Source: an uncultured Phycicoccus sp. (GTDB lineage: Bacteria > Actinomycetota > Actinomycetes > Actinomycetales > Dermatophilaceae). Taken from it: DNA of 64,000 nucleotides. Both the position numbers and the translations under genes were made by a program. Within the stretch, counting starts at the first letter, position 1; each line of letters begins with the position of its first letter. This document shows positions 56,035 through 64,000 of the stretch, in pieces. The notes below the pieces were generated by a model. The model saw only the letters and a list, made by a program, of their open reading frames with translations. It was not told where the DNA came from and did not search any database. The stretch is from NCBI RefSeq assembly GCF_947495705.1, contig NZ_CANLZR010000007.1, forward strand, positions 62,001-126,000, written 5' to 3'.

Positions 56035-57897
56035 ATGACCCACCGGGATGACGTGCTGCGGCTCGAGCAGGAGTTCGCCGACGCGATGCAGCGGATGTAC
56101 ACGGTCGGCAACGGCCTCGCCCGCCTGCGCGCTGACCTCGAGCAGCAGGATGCGCGTCGGCAGGCGGCGCCCGCTGCACCGCTCCCCCCGATGACAGCCA
56201 CCCCGCCCCCGGTGTCCCAGGCCGGCGCGGCTGCACCCGCCGGCGCGCCCGCCGCGGCCGGGCCCTCCGTCCCACCCGGTCCCGGCGTCCCGCCGCCACT
56301 GCCCCCGACGGCCGTGCTCCCGGCCCCCGAGCCCTGGTACCGGCGCGAGGGAGCCGTGACGCGGGTCCTGGCCATCGCCGGCGCCGTCGTCACGCTGGTC
56401 GGCGTCGCGTTGCTCCTCGTCCTGGCCGCCCGGCAGGGCTGGTTCGGGCCGGAAGCCCGGGTCGCAGCCGGTGCCGCCCTCGCCGTCGTCCTGGCTGGGC
56501 TCGGGGTGCGTGGGGGGACCCGCGACCGGGCCGACGGCCGGCCCGGCGGTACCTCCTCGGTCGCCCTCGTCGCGACCGGCGCCGCCGCCGCCTACCTCGA
56601 CGTCGTCGCTGTCACGGCCCTCTACGGATGGGTGCCGTCCGGGGTCGGCCTGGCCCTCTGCGTCGCGGTCGCGGTCGCCGGCCTCGGGCTGGCGCGCCGG
56701 TGGTCCAGCGAGCTGCTCGCCGTCCTCATGGTGGCCGGAGCGGCCGTCCTCTCGCCGGTCGTCGCCGACGGACCCGGATGGCTCGTCTCGGCCGTCCTCG
56801 CCGTGCTCGCCGTCGTCGGCTGGTGGGCGGCCGGTGACCGCCCCGCGCCCCGGCTCACGATCGTGCGGACGACCCCGGTGGCGCTGTCGCTGCTCGTGGG
56901 CGCCTTCGTCGTCGACGGTCGCAACGGACTGCTGGCCCTGCTCGCCGTCGGTGGCGTCACCCTCCTGGCTGTCCTCGTCACGTCCACGCTCACCGTGCGC
57001 CGGCACCGACGGGACGTCACGTCGTCGGTCGCGGTGCTCGTCGTCGCGGTCGGCCTCCTCGCCGTGAACGCCGCGCAGGCCGACCCCGTCCGGACCTCGG
57101 CCCACGCCGCCGTCGCGGCGGCGCTGCTGCTCGCGGCATCGGCCGGCGGCCGGGCGCCGCTGGGCCCGCTGCCGGTGCACCTCGTCTCGACGGTCGCGTC
57201 GGTCGGGGCGTTCTCGGCGGTCCTGGCCGTCCTGGCCGGGGCGCCCAGCGGCTTCGTCGGCACCGGGCTGCTCCTCCTCGCCCTCGGCCACGTCGCCGTG
57301 GCCGGCGCCACGCGCTCGCGCATCTCGCTCGCCATCGGCAGCGCGGTCGCGGCGGTCGCACTGCTCGGCTGGCTCGACCACCCGGCGGCCATGCTGTCCG
57401 CCGATCTCGCCACGGCCCACGACCTGCCCGTCGCCTTCGTCGACAGTGGCCTCGCGGCGGCCCTCCTGGCGGTCCTGACCTGGGCGGTGGCCAACGTGCG
57501 CCGGGTGCCTGCCGCGCTCCGCCGGGCGACCCGCGTCGGCGCGGTGGCGCTGGGGCTGGTGGCCGGGGCGACGATGCTCGTCAGTGTCGGCACCCTGACC
57601 GGCGACCGCCTCGGCGACGTGGCCGTCGGCTTCACGGCCGGGCACGCCCTGGCCACCGTCGCCTGGATGGTCACCGCAGCCGTCCTGCTCCTGCACTCGC
57701 TCGAGCACCGGTCCGACCTGGCCCTGCGCGGCGGGCTGCTCCTCGTCGCCGTCGCGGTCGCCAAGCTGTTCCTCTTCGACCTCTCCGCCCTGGACGGCAT
57801 CGTCCGGTCGATCGCGTTCATCGCGACCGGGCTGCTGTTGCTCGCGACGGGGAGCCGGTACGCCAAGGCCTGGGAGCGGACCCGCCGGAACCCCTGA
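56035..57897 (+). CDS. DUF2339-type multi-TM membrane protein
   Basis: WYRREGAVTRVLAIAGAVVTLVGVALLLVLAARQGWFGPEARVAAGAALAVVLAGLG; terminal KLFLFDLSALDGIVRSIAFIATGLLLLATGSRYAKAWE. Confidence 0.85.
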   Translation: MTHRDDVLRLEQEFADAMQRMYTVGNGLARLRADLEQQDARRQAAPAAPLPPMTATPPPVSQAGAAAPAGAPAAAGPSVPPGPGVPPPLPPTAVLPAPEPWYRREGAVTRVLAIAGAVVTLVGVALLLVLAARQGWFGPEARVAAGAALAVVLAGLGVRGGTRDRADGRPGGTSSVALVATGAAAAYLDVVAVTALYGWVPSGVGLALCVAVAVAGLGLARRWSSELLAVLMVAGAAVLSPVVADGPGWLVSAVLAVLAVVGWWAAGDRPAPRLTIVRTTPVALSLLVGAFVVDGRNGLLALLAVGGVTLLAVLVTSTLTVRRHRRDVTSSVAVLVVAVGLLAVNAAQADPVRTSAHAAVAAALLLAASAGGRAPLGPLPVHLVSTVASVGAFSAVLAVLAGAPSGFVGTGLLLLALGHVAVAGATRSRISLAIGSAVAAVALLGWLDHPAAMLSADLATAHDLPVAFVDSGLAAALLAVLTWAVANVRRVPAALRRATRVGAVALGLVAGATMLVSVGTLTGDRLGDVAVGFTAGHALATVAWMVTAAVLLLHSLEHRSDLALRGGLLLVAVAVAKLFLFDLSALDGIVRSIAFIATGLLLLATGSRYAKAWERTRRNP

Positions 57898-57928
57898 CGC
57901 GAGGGTCGGACTCTGCCAGAGTGTCCGG

Positions 57929-58588
57929 GTGCAGGCGCTGCAGGGACGTTGGGTGACGGACGCCCGGAAGGCCGTCCCCGGCGCTGACGGGCAGCTGCTG
58001 GCCGATGTGGGCCGTGACCTGCTGGCCCGCTGGGGCGAGCCGCACCGCGGCTACCACGGCACCTCGCACCTCGCCGAGGTCCTCGCGGCCGTCGACACCC
58101 TGTGCCGCGCCGGCAAGGTCGGGCGGCGGGACCGGTCCGTCGCCGTGCTCGGGGCCTGGTTCCACGACGCCGTCTACGACATCGGCGACGTCGAGGGCGG
58201 CGGCAACGAGCGGCGCAGCGCCGCCCTCGCCTCGCGGACCCTGGCCGAGCTGGGGGCGGACCCCGACCTCGTGGACGACGTCGTGACCGCGGTGCTCGAC
58301 ACCGCCGACCACGACCTCGGCGGAGGGGGCAGCCCGAGCCGGGAGGTCCTGCACGACGCCGACCTGTGGGTGCTGGCGGCACCCACGCCGCGCTTCGACG
58401 AGTACTGCCGGGAGGTGCGTCGCGAGTACGCGGCCGTGCCGGCCGCTGCCTACTCGGCTGCCCGGGCCGCCGTCCTGCGCCCCTTCCTGCTCCGGGACCA
58501 CGTCTACCGGACCGAGCACGCCCGGCGCGCCTGGGAACCGACGGCACGCGAGAACCTCGCCCGCGAGCTCACCAGGCTCGCGGCCTGA
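57929..58588 (+). CDS. Predicted HD-superfamily metal-dependent phosphohydrolase
   Basis: YHGTSHLAEVLAAVDTL; LGAWFHDAVYD; NERRSAALA; VLDTADHDLGG..VLHDADLWVLA. Confidence 0.85.
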   Translation: MQALQGRWVTDARKAVPGADGQLLADVGRDLLARWGEPHRGYHGTSHLAEVLAAVDTLCRAGKVGRRDRSVAVLGAWFHDAVYDIGDVEGGGNERRSAALASRTLAELGADPDLVDDVVTAVLDTADHDLGGGGSPSREVLHDADLWVLAAPTPRFDEYCREVRREYAAVPAAAYSAARAAVLRPFLLRDHVYRTEHARRAWEPTARENLARELTRLAA

Positions 58589-59345
58589 GCACCGCCTCGA
58601 GGATGGGCCAGTAGAAGTCGCGGGAGCACAGCCCCTCGAGCTCGGGCCAGGTGACCCAGCGGCAGACGTCGACGTCGTCGAGGGTCCGGCGCAGCCGCGG
58701 ACGGACCGCGGGCAGGTCGGCCCGGTAGAGCTGCATGAGGTCCTGACCCTCCCGCCACAGGCCCCCGGCGGACCGGCGGTGGAAGCGCTCGTATCCCACA
58801 GGGGCCAGCGCGGAGTCGTGCAGGACGAGCCCGCTCTCCTCGTGGAGCTCGCGGAGGGCGTTCTGGCGCACCGACTCCCCCGGCTCCCGCCAGCCCCCTG
58901 GCGGGCCCCACTGGTCGCGCCGGACGGAGTGGACGACGAGGTGGTCACCGGCGGCGTCGCGGACGAACACCATCGCCGCGAAGACCCGGGCCGGGGCTGC
59001 CTCCCGCGCCGACCGGATGAGGTCGACGTCGGCCGTGGTCCCGTCCGGGAACCGGACCTCGCGCACCCGGGCGACCCCCGTGTCGCCCCGGCGCTTCTGC
59101 ATCCGCAGCCCGCTGGCGACGAGCGCCCGGAGCAGGTCGCGCGGAGGTGTGGGCCGGGCACCCGCTGCGACGACGGCCGCGTACCGCTCCTCGGGGATGT
59201 CGTAGTGGTCCCCCTCGAAGCCGCGGGCCGGGATGCCGCACCCGCGGGCGAAGGCGTGCAGCTCTTCGAGGCTCGTGTCGCTGACGAGGTGCGACCACCG
59301 TCGTCCGTGGGCCTCGAACCTCGGGGGGTCGATGAGGATGGCCAC
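58569..59345 (-). CDS. DUF4031-NUDIX hydrolase fusion
   Basis: N-term AILIDPPRFEAHGRRWSHLVSDTSLEELHAFARGCGIPARGFEGDHYDIPEERYAAVVAAGA; NUDIX box GGWREPGESVRQNALRELHEESGL. Confidence 0.88.
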   Translation of the reverse strand: MAILIDPPRFEAHGRRWSHLVSDTSLEELHAFARGCGIPARGFEGDHYDIPEERYAAVVAAGARPTPPRDLLRALVASGLRMQKRRGDTGVARVREVRFPDGTTADVDLIRSAREAAPARVFAAMVFVRDAAGDHLVVHSVRRDQWGPPGGWREPGESVRQNALRELHEESGLVLHDSALAPVGYERFHRRSAGGLWREGQDLMQLYRADLPAVRPRLRRTLDDVDVCRWVTWPELEGLCSRDFYWPILEAVLRPRAW

Positions 59346-59468
59346 GGCCCGATCGTAGGCGGGCGGGCCGCACCCTGTGGAAAACCCCGCGGCCGGTGGA
59401 CCGCCCTTTCCTAGGGTCGGGGGACCGGGGTCGGCCACCAGGGCCGGCCGCCACCGAAGGGGGAACCC

Positions 59469-59759
59469 ATGGCCGCCCAGTTCCAGGTCGACACCGACCG
59501 CATCGCCGCCGCGAGCGCCGACGTCGCGCGCATCTCCGCCGAGATCGAGGGCCAGGTGGCCGTCATGCTCGCCCGGCTCACCGGACTCCAGGACGCCTGG
59601 ACCGGCACGGCGTCGGCGCAGTTCCAGGGCGTGGTGACGCAGTGGCGCGGCACCCAGCACCAGGTGCGCGAGTCGCTCGACGCCATCGGCCGGGTGCTCG
59701 GCGCCGCCGGCGCCCAGTACGCCGAGACCGAGGCGCAGGCGGTGCGCATGTTCACGTGA
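59469..59759 (+). CDS. WXG100 family (ESAT-6-like) type VII secretion target
   Basis: 96 aa, helical, AWTGTASAQF WxG motif in turn; RRESLDAIGRVLGAAGAQYAETEAQAVR-type tail. Confidence 0.9.
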   Translation: MAAQFQVDTDRIAAASADVARISAEIEGQVAVMLARLTGLQDAWTGTASAQFQGVVTQWRGTQHQVRESLDAIGRVLGAAGAQYAETEAQAVRMFT

Positions 59760-59777
59760 CGAGGACGGCCGCTGCCG

Positions 59778-62327
59778 CTACTCGGTGGCGATCGCGCGGA
59801 GGACGTCGAGGCGCGCCGCCCGGCGGCCCGGCCACACCGCTGCCAGCACACCGACGACGGCCGCCACGGCCACGAACCCGGCGAGCTGCACCCACGGGAT
59901 GGCCAGGACGTCGATGCCGTCGTCGGCCAGCGACCGTTGCAGCGCCACCGCGAAGACGAGCCCCAGGACGATCCCCAGCACCGCGCCGAGCACCGCGATC
60001 GCCACCGACTCCAGGCGCAGCATCGTGCGCAGCTGACGGCGGCTGAGCCCGACCGCACGGAGCAGGCCGATCTCGCGGACCCGCTCGACGACCGAGAGCG
60101 CGAGGGTGTTCACGATGCCGAGCACTGCGATGACGACGGCGAGACCGAGTAGGGCGTAGACGATGAAGAGCAGGCGGTCGATGGGTTCGCGCTGCTCGGC
60201 CGCGTACTCCGCCTGGTCGGCCACGCTCACCGTCGGCAGGTCGGCGACCGCGGCGTCGAGTCCCTGCCGCAGCGCGACGCGGTCGGCGCCCGGGGCTGCG
60301 ACGACGTACGTCGCGCGGTCGGTCGGGGGGACGCCGAGCTCGTCGAAGGCGTCGATCGACATCGTGACGTCGGACTGGAGCACCGCGTCCTGCTCGTACG
60401 TCGCGACGACCCGGGCCGCGGACTCCTCCCCGGCGAAGTCGATGGTCACCGCGGAGCCCACCTGCAGCCCCTGGTCCGCGGCGTACGTCGACGCGACGGC
60501 CACCGCGGCCACCCCGAGGTCGGTGAGCGCCCCGGTGAGGATGGTGGGCCGCGCCACCCGCACGACTCCCGCAGGGTCGATGCCTGTCGCGAACTCCCGG
60601 TCGCCGTCGACCTCGAGCAGTGCGTTCCGCACGCGGACGACCTCCTCGACGCCCTCCACCCGGCTGACATCGTCGGTGATGCTCGCCGAGAAGCCCTGCC
60701 CCACCACACTCGAGACGACGTAGTCGGCGACGACGTCCTCGGCGAGGGACTTGTCGATGCTCGCCTTCGCCGAGGCTCCGAGGACGGCCATCAGGGTCAC
60801 GAGCGAGACCCCGATCATCAGCGCCGACGCGGTGGCGCCGGTGCGGCGCGGGTTGCGGCGTGCGTTCTGCTCGGCTATTCGTCCGACGGCACCGAAGGAG
60901 CGGCGGTACGTCCAGCCGAGGGCCGCGAGCACCGGGCGGCCGAACATCGGGCTGAGCAGGGCCGTCCCCACGAGCACCCCGAAGGTCCCGGCGCCGAGCA
61001 CGTAGGTCGGCTCGCTCCCCCAGCCGGCCAGGCCGCCGCCCATCGCGACCGCCCCGGCGACGAGCAGCACCGACCCCACCGCGAGCCGCCACCGCATCCC
61101 GCCCTCGGCGAGGTGGGCGTCGTCGCGCATGGCCGCCACCGGGGGCACCGAGCCGGCCCGTCGGGCCGGCAGGTAGGCCGCGGCGAGGGTGACGACGACC
61201 CCGACGACGAGGGCCACGACGATGGTGCGCGGACGGAGCACGAGCTCGCTGACCCCGAGGTCGAGCCCGACGCGCCCGAACACCCAGCGGATGCCGATGG
61301 CCAGCAGGATGCCGAGGCCGATACCCACCGCGGACCCGACGACGCCGACCAGGCCGGCCTCGGCCAGCACCGACCGCGCCACCTGCCGCCGGCTCGCCCC
61401 GATCGCCCGCAGCAGCGCGAGTTCGCGGCTGCGCTGGGCGACGAGGATCGTGAACGTGTTGACGATGAGGAACGCCCCCACCGTGAGGGCCACCCCGGCG
61501 AACACGAGGAGGAAGGTCGTGACGAACGAGAGCGCCTCGTCGATCCGCGTGGAGGCGCGCGCGGCGGTCGCGTCACCCGTCGCCGCCTCGAACCCGTCCG
61601 GGAGCACGGCCTCGACCGCGGCGAGCAGGTCATCCTGGCTCGTGCCGTCGGCGGCGGTGACCCACACCTGCGACCAGGCGTCCGCGCCCTCGAGGTAGAG
61701 CTCCTGGGCCTGGCCTGCGTCGAGCATGACGACGCTCGCGCCGACGAGCGAGGTCCCGGCGAAGTCGGCCGTGCCGACGAGGGTGGCCTCGACCCGAGGC
61801 TGGGTCCCCGACGTGACGAGCGGGACGGCGTCGCCCTCGACGTAGGCCGCACGGGCCGCGGTGTTCGCGTCGAGGACGACCTCCCCGGCGGCCCCCGGCC
61901 AGCGTCCCGTCTCGAGAGTGGCGGTCGGCACGCCGTTGGCGGCCGGGCCCGAGTTGTACGACACCGCGATGCCGGGAGGACCGTTGCCGCCGATCAGCTT
62001 GCCGGAGCCGTCGACGACGTAGGTCCCGAAGGTCGTGATCCGGCCGTCGGCGCGGGCCGCGCCCGGCACCGCGGCCAGCTCGGCGACGAGGGAGTCCGGG
62101 ACGGTGCGGGTCCCGCCCGCACCGGCACCGGGGCCGCCGCTGCCCCCGCCGGCGCGGACGATGACGTCGCCGACCGCGCCGCTCGTCAAGCCGGTGAAGG
62201 CGCGGTCGAGGGTGTCGGTGAAGACGTAGGACCCGGCGACGAACGCGACGCCGAGGATGACGGCGACAGCGCTGAGGACGAGGCGCAGCTTGTGCGCGAT
62301 GATGCCCCGCCAGGTGGCGCGCAGCAC
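59778..62327 (-). CDS. ABC transporter permease (FtsX/MacB family)
   Basis: VLRATWRGIIAHKLRLVLSAVAVILGVAFVAGSYVFTDTL; NTFTILVAQRSRELALLRAIGASRRQV (twice-type FtsX repeats). Confidence 0.94.
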   Translation of the reverse strand: MLRATWRGIIAHKLRLVLSAVAVILGVAFVAGSYVFTDTLDRAFTGLTSGAVGDVIVRAGGGSGGPGAGAGGTRTVPDSLVAELAAVPGAARADGRITTFGTYVVDGSGKLIGGNGPPGIAVSYNSGPAANGVPTATLETGRWPGAAGEVVLDANTAARAAYVEGDAVPLVTSGTQPRVEATLVGTADFAGTSLVGASVVMLDAGQAQELYLEGADAWSQVWVTAADGTSQDDLLAAVEAVLPDGFEAATGDATAARASTRIDEALSFVTTFLLVFAGVALTVGAFLIVNTFTILVAQRSRELALLRAIGASRRQVARSVLAEAGLVGVVGSAVGIGLGILLAIGIRWVFGRVGLDLGVSELVLRPRTIVVALVVGVVVTLAAAYLPARRAGSVPPVAAMRDDAHLAEGGMRWRLAVGSVLLVAGAVAMGGGLAGWGSEPTYVLGAGTFGVLVGTALLSPMFGRPVLAALGWTYRRSFGAVGRIAEQNARRNPRRTGATASALMIGVSLVTLMAVLGASAKASIDKSLAEDVVADYVVSSVVGQGFSASITDDVSRVEGVEEVVRVRNALLEVDGDREFATGIDPAGVVRVARPTILTGALTDLGVAAVAVASTYAADQGLQVGSAVTIDFAGEESAARVVATYEQDAVLQSDVTMSIDAFDELGVPPTDRATYVVAAPGADRVALRQGLDAAVADLPTVSVADQAEYAAEQREPIDRLLFIVYALLGLAVVIAVLGIVNTLALSVVERVREIGLLRAVGLSRRQLRTMLRLESVAIAVLGAVLGIVLGLVFAVALQRSLADDGIDVLAIPWVQLAGFVAVAAVVGVLAAVWPGRRAARLDVLRAIATE

Positions 62328-62329
62328 GC

Positions 62330-63106
62330 TCAGGCCTCGAGCTCGGCGAGGCGGGCCATCCACTCCAGGACCGCCTCCGTCGTGGGCTCCCGCAGCTCGC
62401 CGACGACCCGGCCGTCGGCGAGGAAGACGACCCGGTCGGTCCAGCTCGCCGCCCCCGGGTCGTGGGTGACCATGACCACCGTCTGGTCGTGGTCGTCGAC
62501 GGCCCGGCGGAGGAAGCCGAGCACCTCGGCGCCCGACGTGGAGTCGAGGTTGCCCGTGGGCTCGTCGGCGAAGACGACATCCGGCTGGCCCATCAGCGCA
62601 CGAGCGCAGGCCACCCGCTGTTGCTGGCCGCCGGACAGCTCGCCCGGCCGGTGGCCCAGCCGGTCCCGCAGCTTGACGGTGTCGATGACCTCGTCGAACC
62701 AGGCGGGGTCCGGAGTCCGCCCCGCGATGGCCAGCGGGAGGGTGATGTTCTCCTCGGCCGTCAGGGTGGGGACGAGGTTGAAGGCCTGGAAGACGAAGCC
62801 GATCCGGTCCCGCCGCAGCTCGGTCAGCGCCCGCTCCTTGAGCGTGGTGAGGTCGACCTCCCCGAGCAGCACCCGGCCCGAGGTCACCTCGTCGAGCCCG
62901 GCCGCGCAGTGCATGAGGGTCGACTTGCCCGACCCGGACCGGCCCATGATGGCGGTGAACTCACCGGCGTGCAGGTCCAGGGTCACCCCGTCGAGGGCGA
63001 CGACGCGGGTCTCGCCGGTGCCGTAGACCTTGGTGAGGTCCTCGACCCGGGCGGCGGCACGTCGGGCCGGAGCGGACGGGGCGGGGGTGGGGTCTGTGAC
63101 CGTCAT
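62330..63106 (-). CDS. ABC transporter ATP-binding protein (LolD/MacB type)
   Basis: GRSGSGKSTLMHCAAGLD; LSGGQQQRVACARALMGQPDVVFADEPTGNLDS. Confidence 0.96.
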   Translation of the reverse strand: MTVTDPTPAPSAPARRAAARVEDLTKVYGTGETRVVALDGVTLDLHAGEFTAIMGRSGSGKSTLMHCAAGLDEVTSGRVLLGEVDLTTLKERALTELRRDRIGFVFQAFNLVPTLTAEENITLPLAIAGRTPDPAWFDEVIDTVKLRDRLGHRPGELSGGQQQRVACARALMGQPDVVFADEPTGNLDSTSGAEVLGFLRRAVDDHDQTVVMVTHDPGAASWTDRVVFLADGRVVGELREPTTEAVLEWMARLAELEA

Positions 63107-63172
63107 GCGTCGTCCTCGGAGCGCCGGATTGGGCGAGCGGCCGGAAGCGACCACCCTGCGTTGGACCCAACG

Positions 63173-64000
63173 CTAGGCGACGGTGTGATGGTTCCGTGTG
63201 CGTGGGCTGTCCCGAACGGCTCTGGGGAGCTCGGATGCCGGCACGGCGTCCCCCTCCGGGCCACCCACGGTGGCGGCCGAGAGCTCGGGGACCTCGACCG
63301 ACCAGACCTCGCGCAGCGTCGGATGGTCGTGGTCGCCGTGGTCGACGCCGGTGACCCAGGTGAGCTCGACGCGGTCGGGCAGGACCCGGCAGAGCGCGAC
63401 GTTGTTGTCGAACCACGGCCCCTCCGTGACGGTCCACGGGTACGCCGGGTCCGGCACGCGTCGCGACCGTGAGGCGAGGAACCGCATCGGGCGCACGAGC
63501 GACCGGGTGAGCATCGAGACCGCCACCCGCACGCCCCGGGGCATCGGGTTGCGGATCGGTGAGCACACCGCCTGCACGATGCGGGACCGCGCGCCGTGAC
63601 GGGTCGGCTCGGTGACCTCGGCGAAGTACGAGTTGTGCACGTCGCCGGACAGGAACATCACCGTCTGCGGGGCCGGGCCCCGGTGGCCGCGGGCGAGGTC
63701 CATCACGAGGTCGAACACCTCGTCGAAGCCCGAGGTGAAGGCCGCCCAGTGCTCGAGGTCGATGCTGCGGCGCATGCGCTCGGCCAGGTCCGCGGGGAGC
63801 CGGCCGTAGGCACCCTGGGCGACGGCCTCGTCGATGGCCTCGAAGTCGTGCAGGCCAGGCGGCAGGAGGAACGGCAGGGAGGTGCCGATGAAGACATGCC
63901 GGTGGCCGCCCCGCAGGGTGTCGTCGAGCCACTCCATCTCGACCGGGTCGAGCATCGACCGGCCGTCGGGCCGCAGGTCGCGGGCCGCCCGGGAGTCGAG
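63173..64000 (-). CDS. Alkaline phosphatase D (PhoD)-like metallophosphoesterase, 5' end beyond window
   Basis: MLDPVEMEWLDDTLRGGHRHVFIGTSLPFLLPPGLHDFEAIDEAVAQGAYG; TVMFLSGDVHNSYFAEV; frame open to 64000. Confidence 0.88.
   Translation of the reverse strand, partial: LDSRAARDLRPDGRSMLDPVEMEWLDDTLRGGHRHVFIGTSLPFLLPPGLHDFEAIDEAVAQGAYGRLPADLAERMRRSIDLEHWAAFTSGFDEVFDLVMDLARGHRGPAPQTVMFLSGDVHNSYFAEVTEPTRHGARSRIVQAVCSPIRNPMPRGVRVAVSMLTRSLVRPMRFLASRSRRVPDPAYPWTVTEGPWFDNNVALCRVLPDRVELTWVTGVDHGDHDHPTLREVWSVEVPELSAATVGGPEGDAVPASELPRAVRDSPRTRNHHTVA

Overview
The window is a high-GC actinobacterial chromosome segment. Gene content and codon bias suggest an Intrasporangiaceae/Dermatophilaceae-like organism, but that is inference. 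I count about 57 protein genes, one tRNA-Arg(CCT), a c-di-AMP (ydaO/yuaA) riboswitch and several strong intergenic hairpins or operators. No transposase, integrase, CRISPR array or rRNA was seen. Most of the window is ordinary core or peripheral genome: penicillin acylase, K+/H+ antiporter, MscL, PdxH, citrate synthase 2, SerC, HMG-CoA lyase-type, NCS2 permease, ABC transporters, MFS exporters and an MprAB/HtrA-like module.

The most unusual block is 13311..19696, directly downstream of the tRNA-Arg. It holds two divergent paralogous secreted 4-Cys proteins that bracket an ECF sigma factor and its coupled single-TM partner. These are followed by a ~1042-aa one-protein receptor fusing a SARP DNA-binding/BTAD head, an nSTAND-type NTPase, a TM helix and an extracytoplasmic BMP/PnrA-like ligand-binding domain.

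Other points of interest: a DUF4011-type helicase/Vsr-like nuclease lacking the Walker A lysine; a shared CAGCGRACTCCCAG motif in front of both the response regulator and htrA; GTnAC direct repeats in front of two cell-wall hydrolase genes that also share a linker; an HATPase fused to a probable MetOD1 output domain; a 1344-aa propeller/lysozyme-like/golvesin/SGNH envelope protein; and a family of GGGTGACCC-centred intergenic palindromes. Domain calls come from reading the sequence and motif memory; no searches were run.
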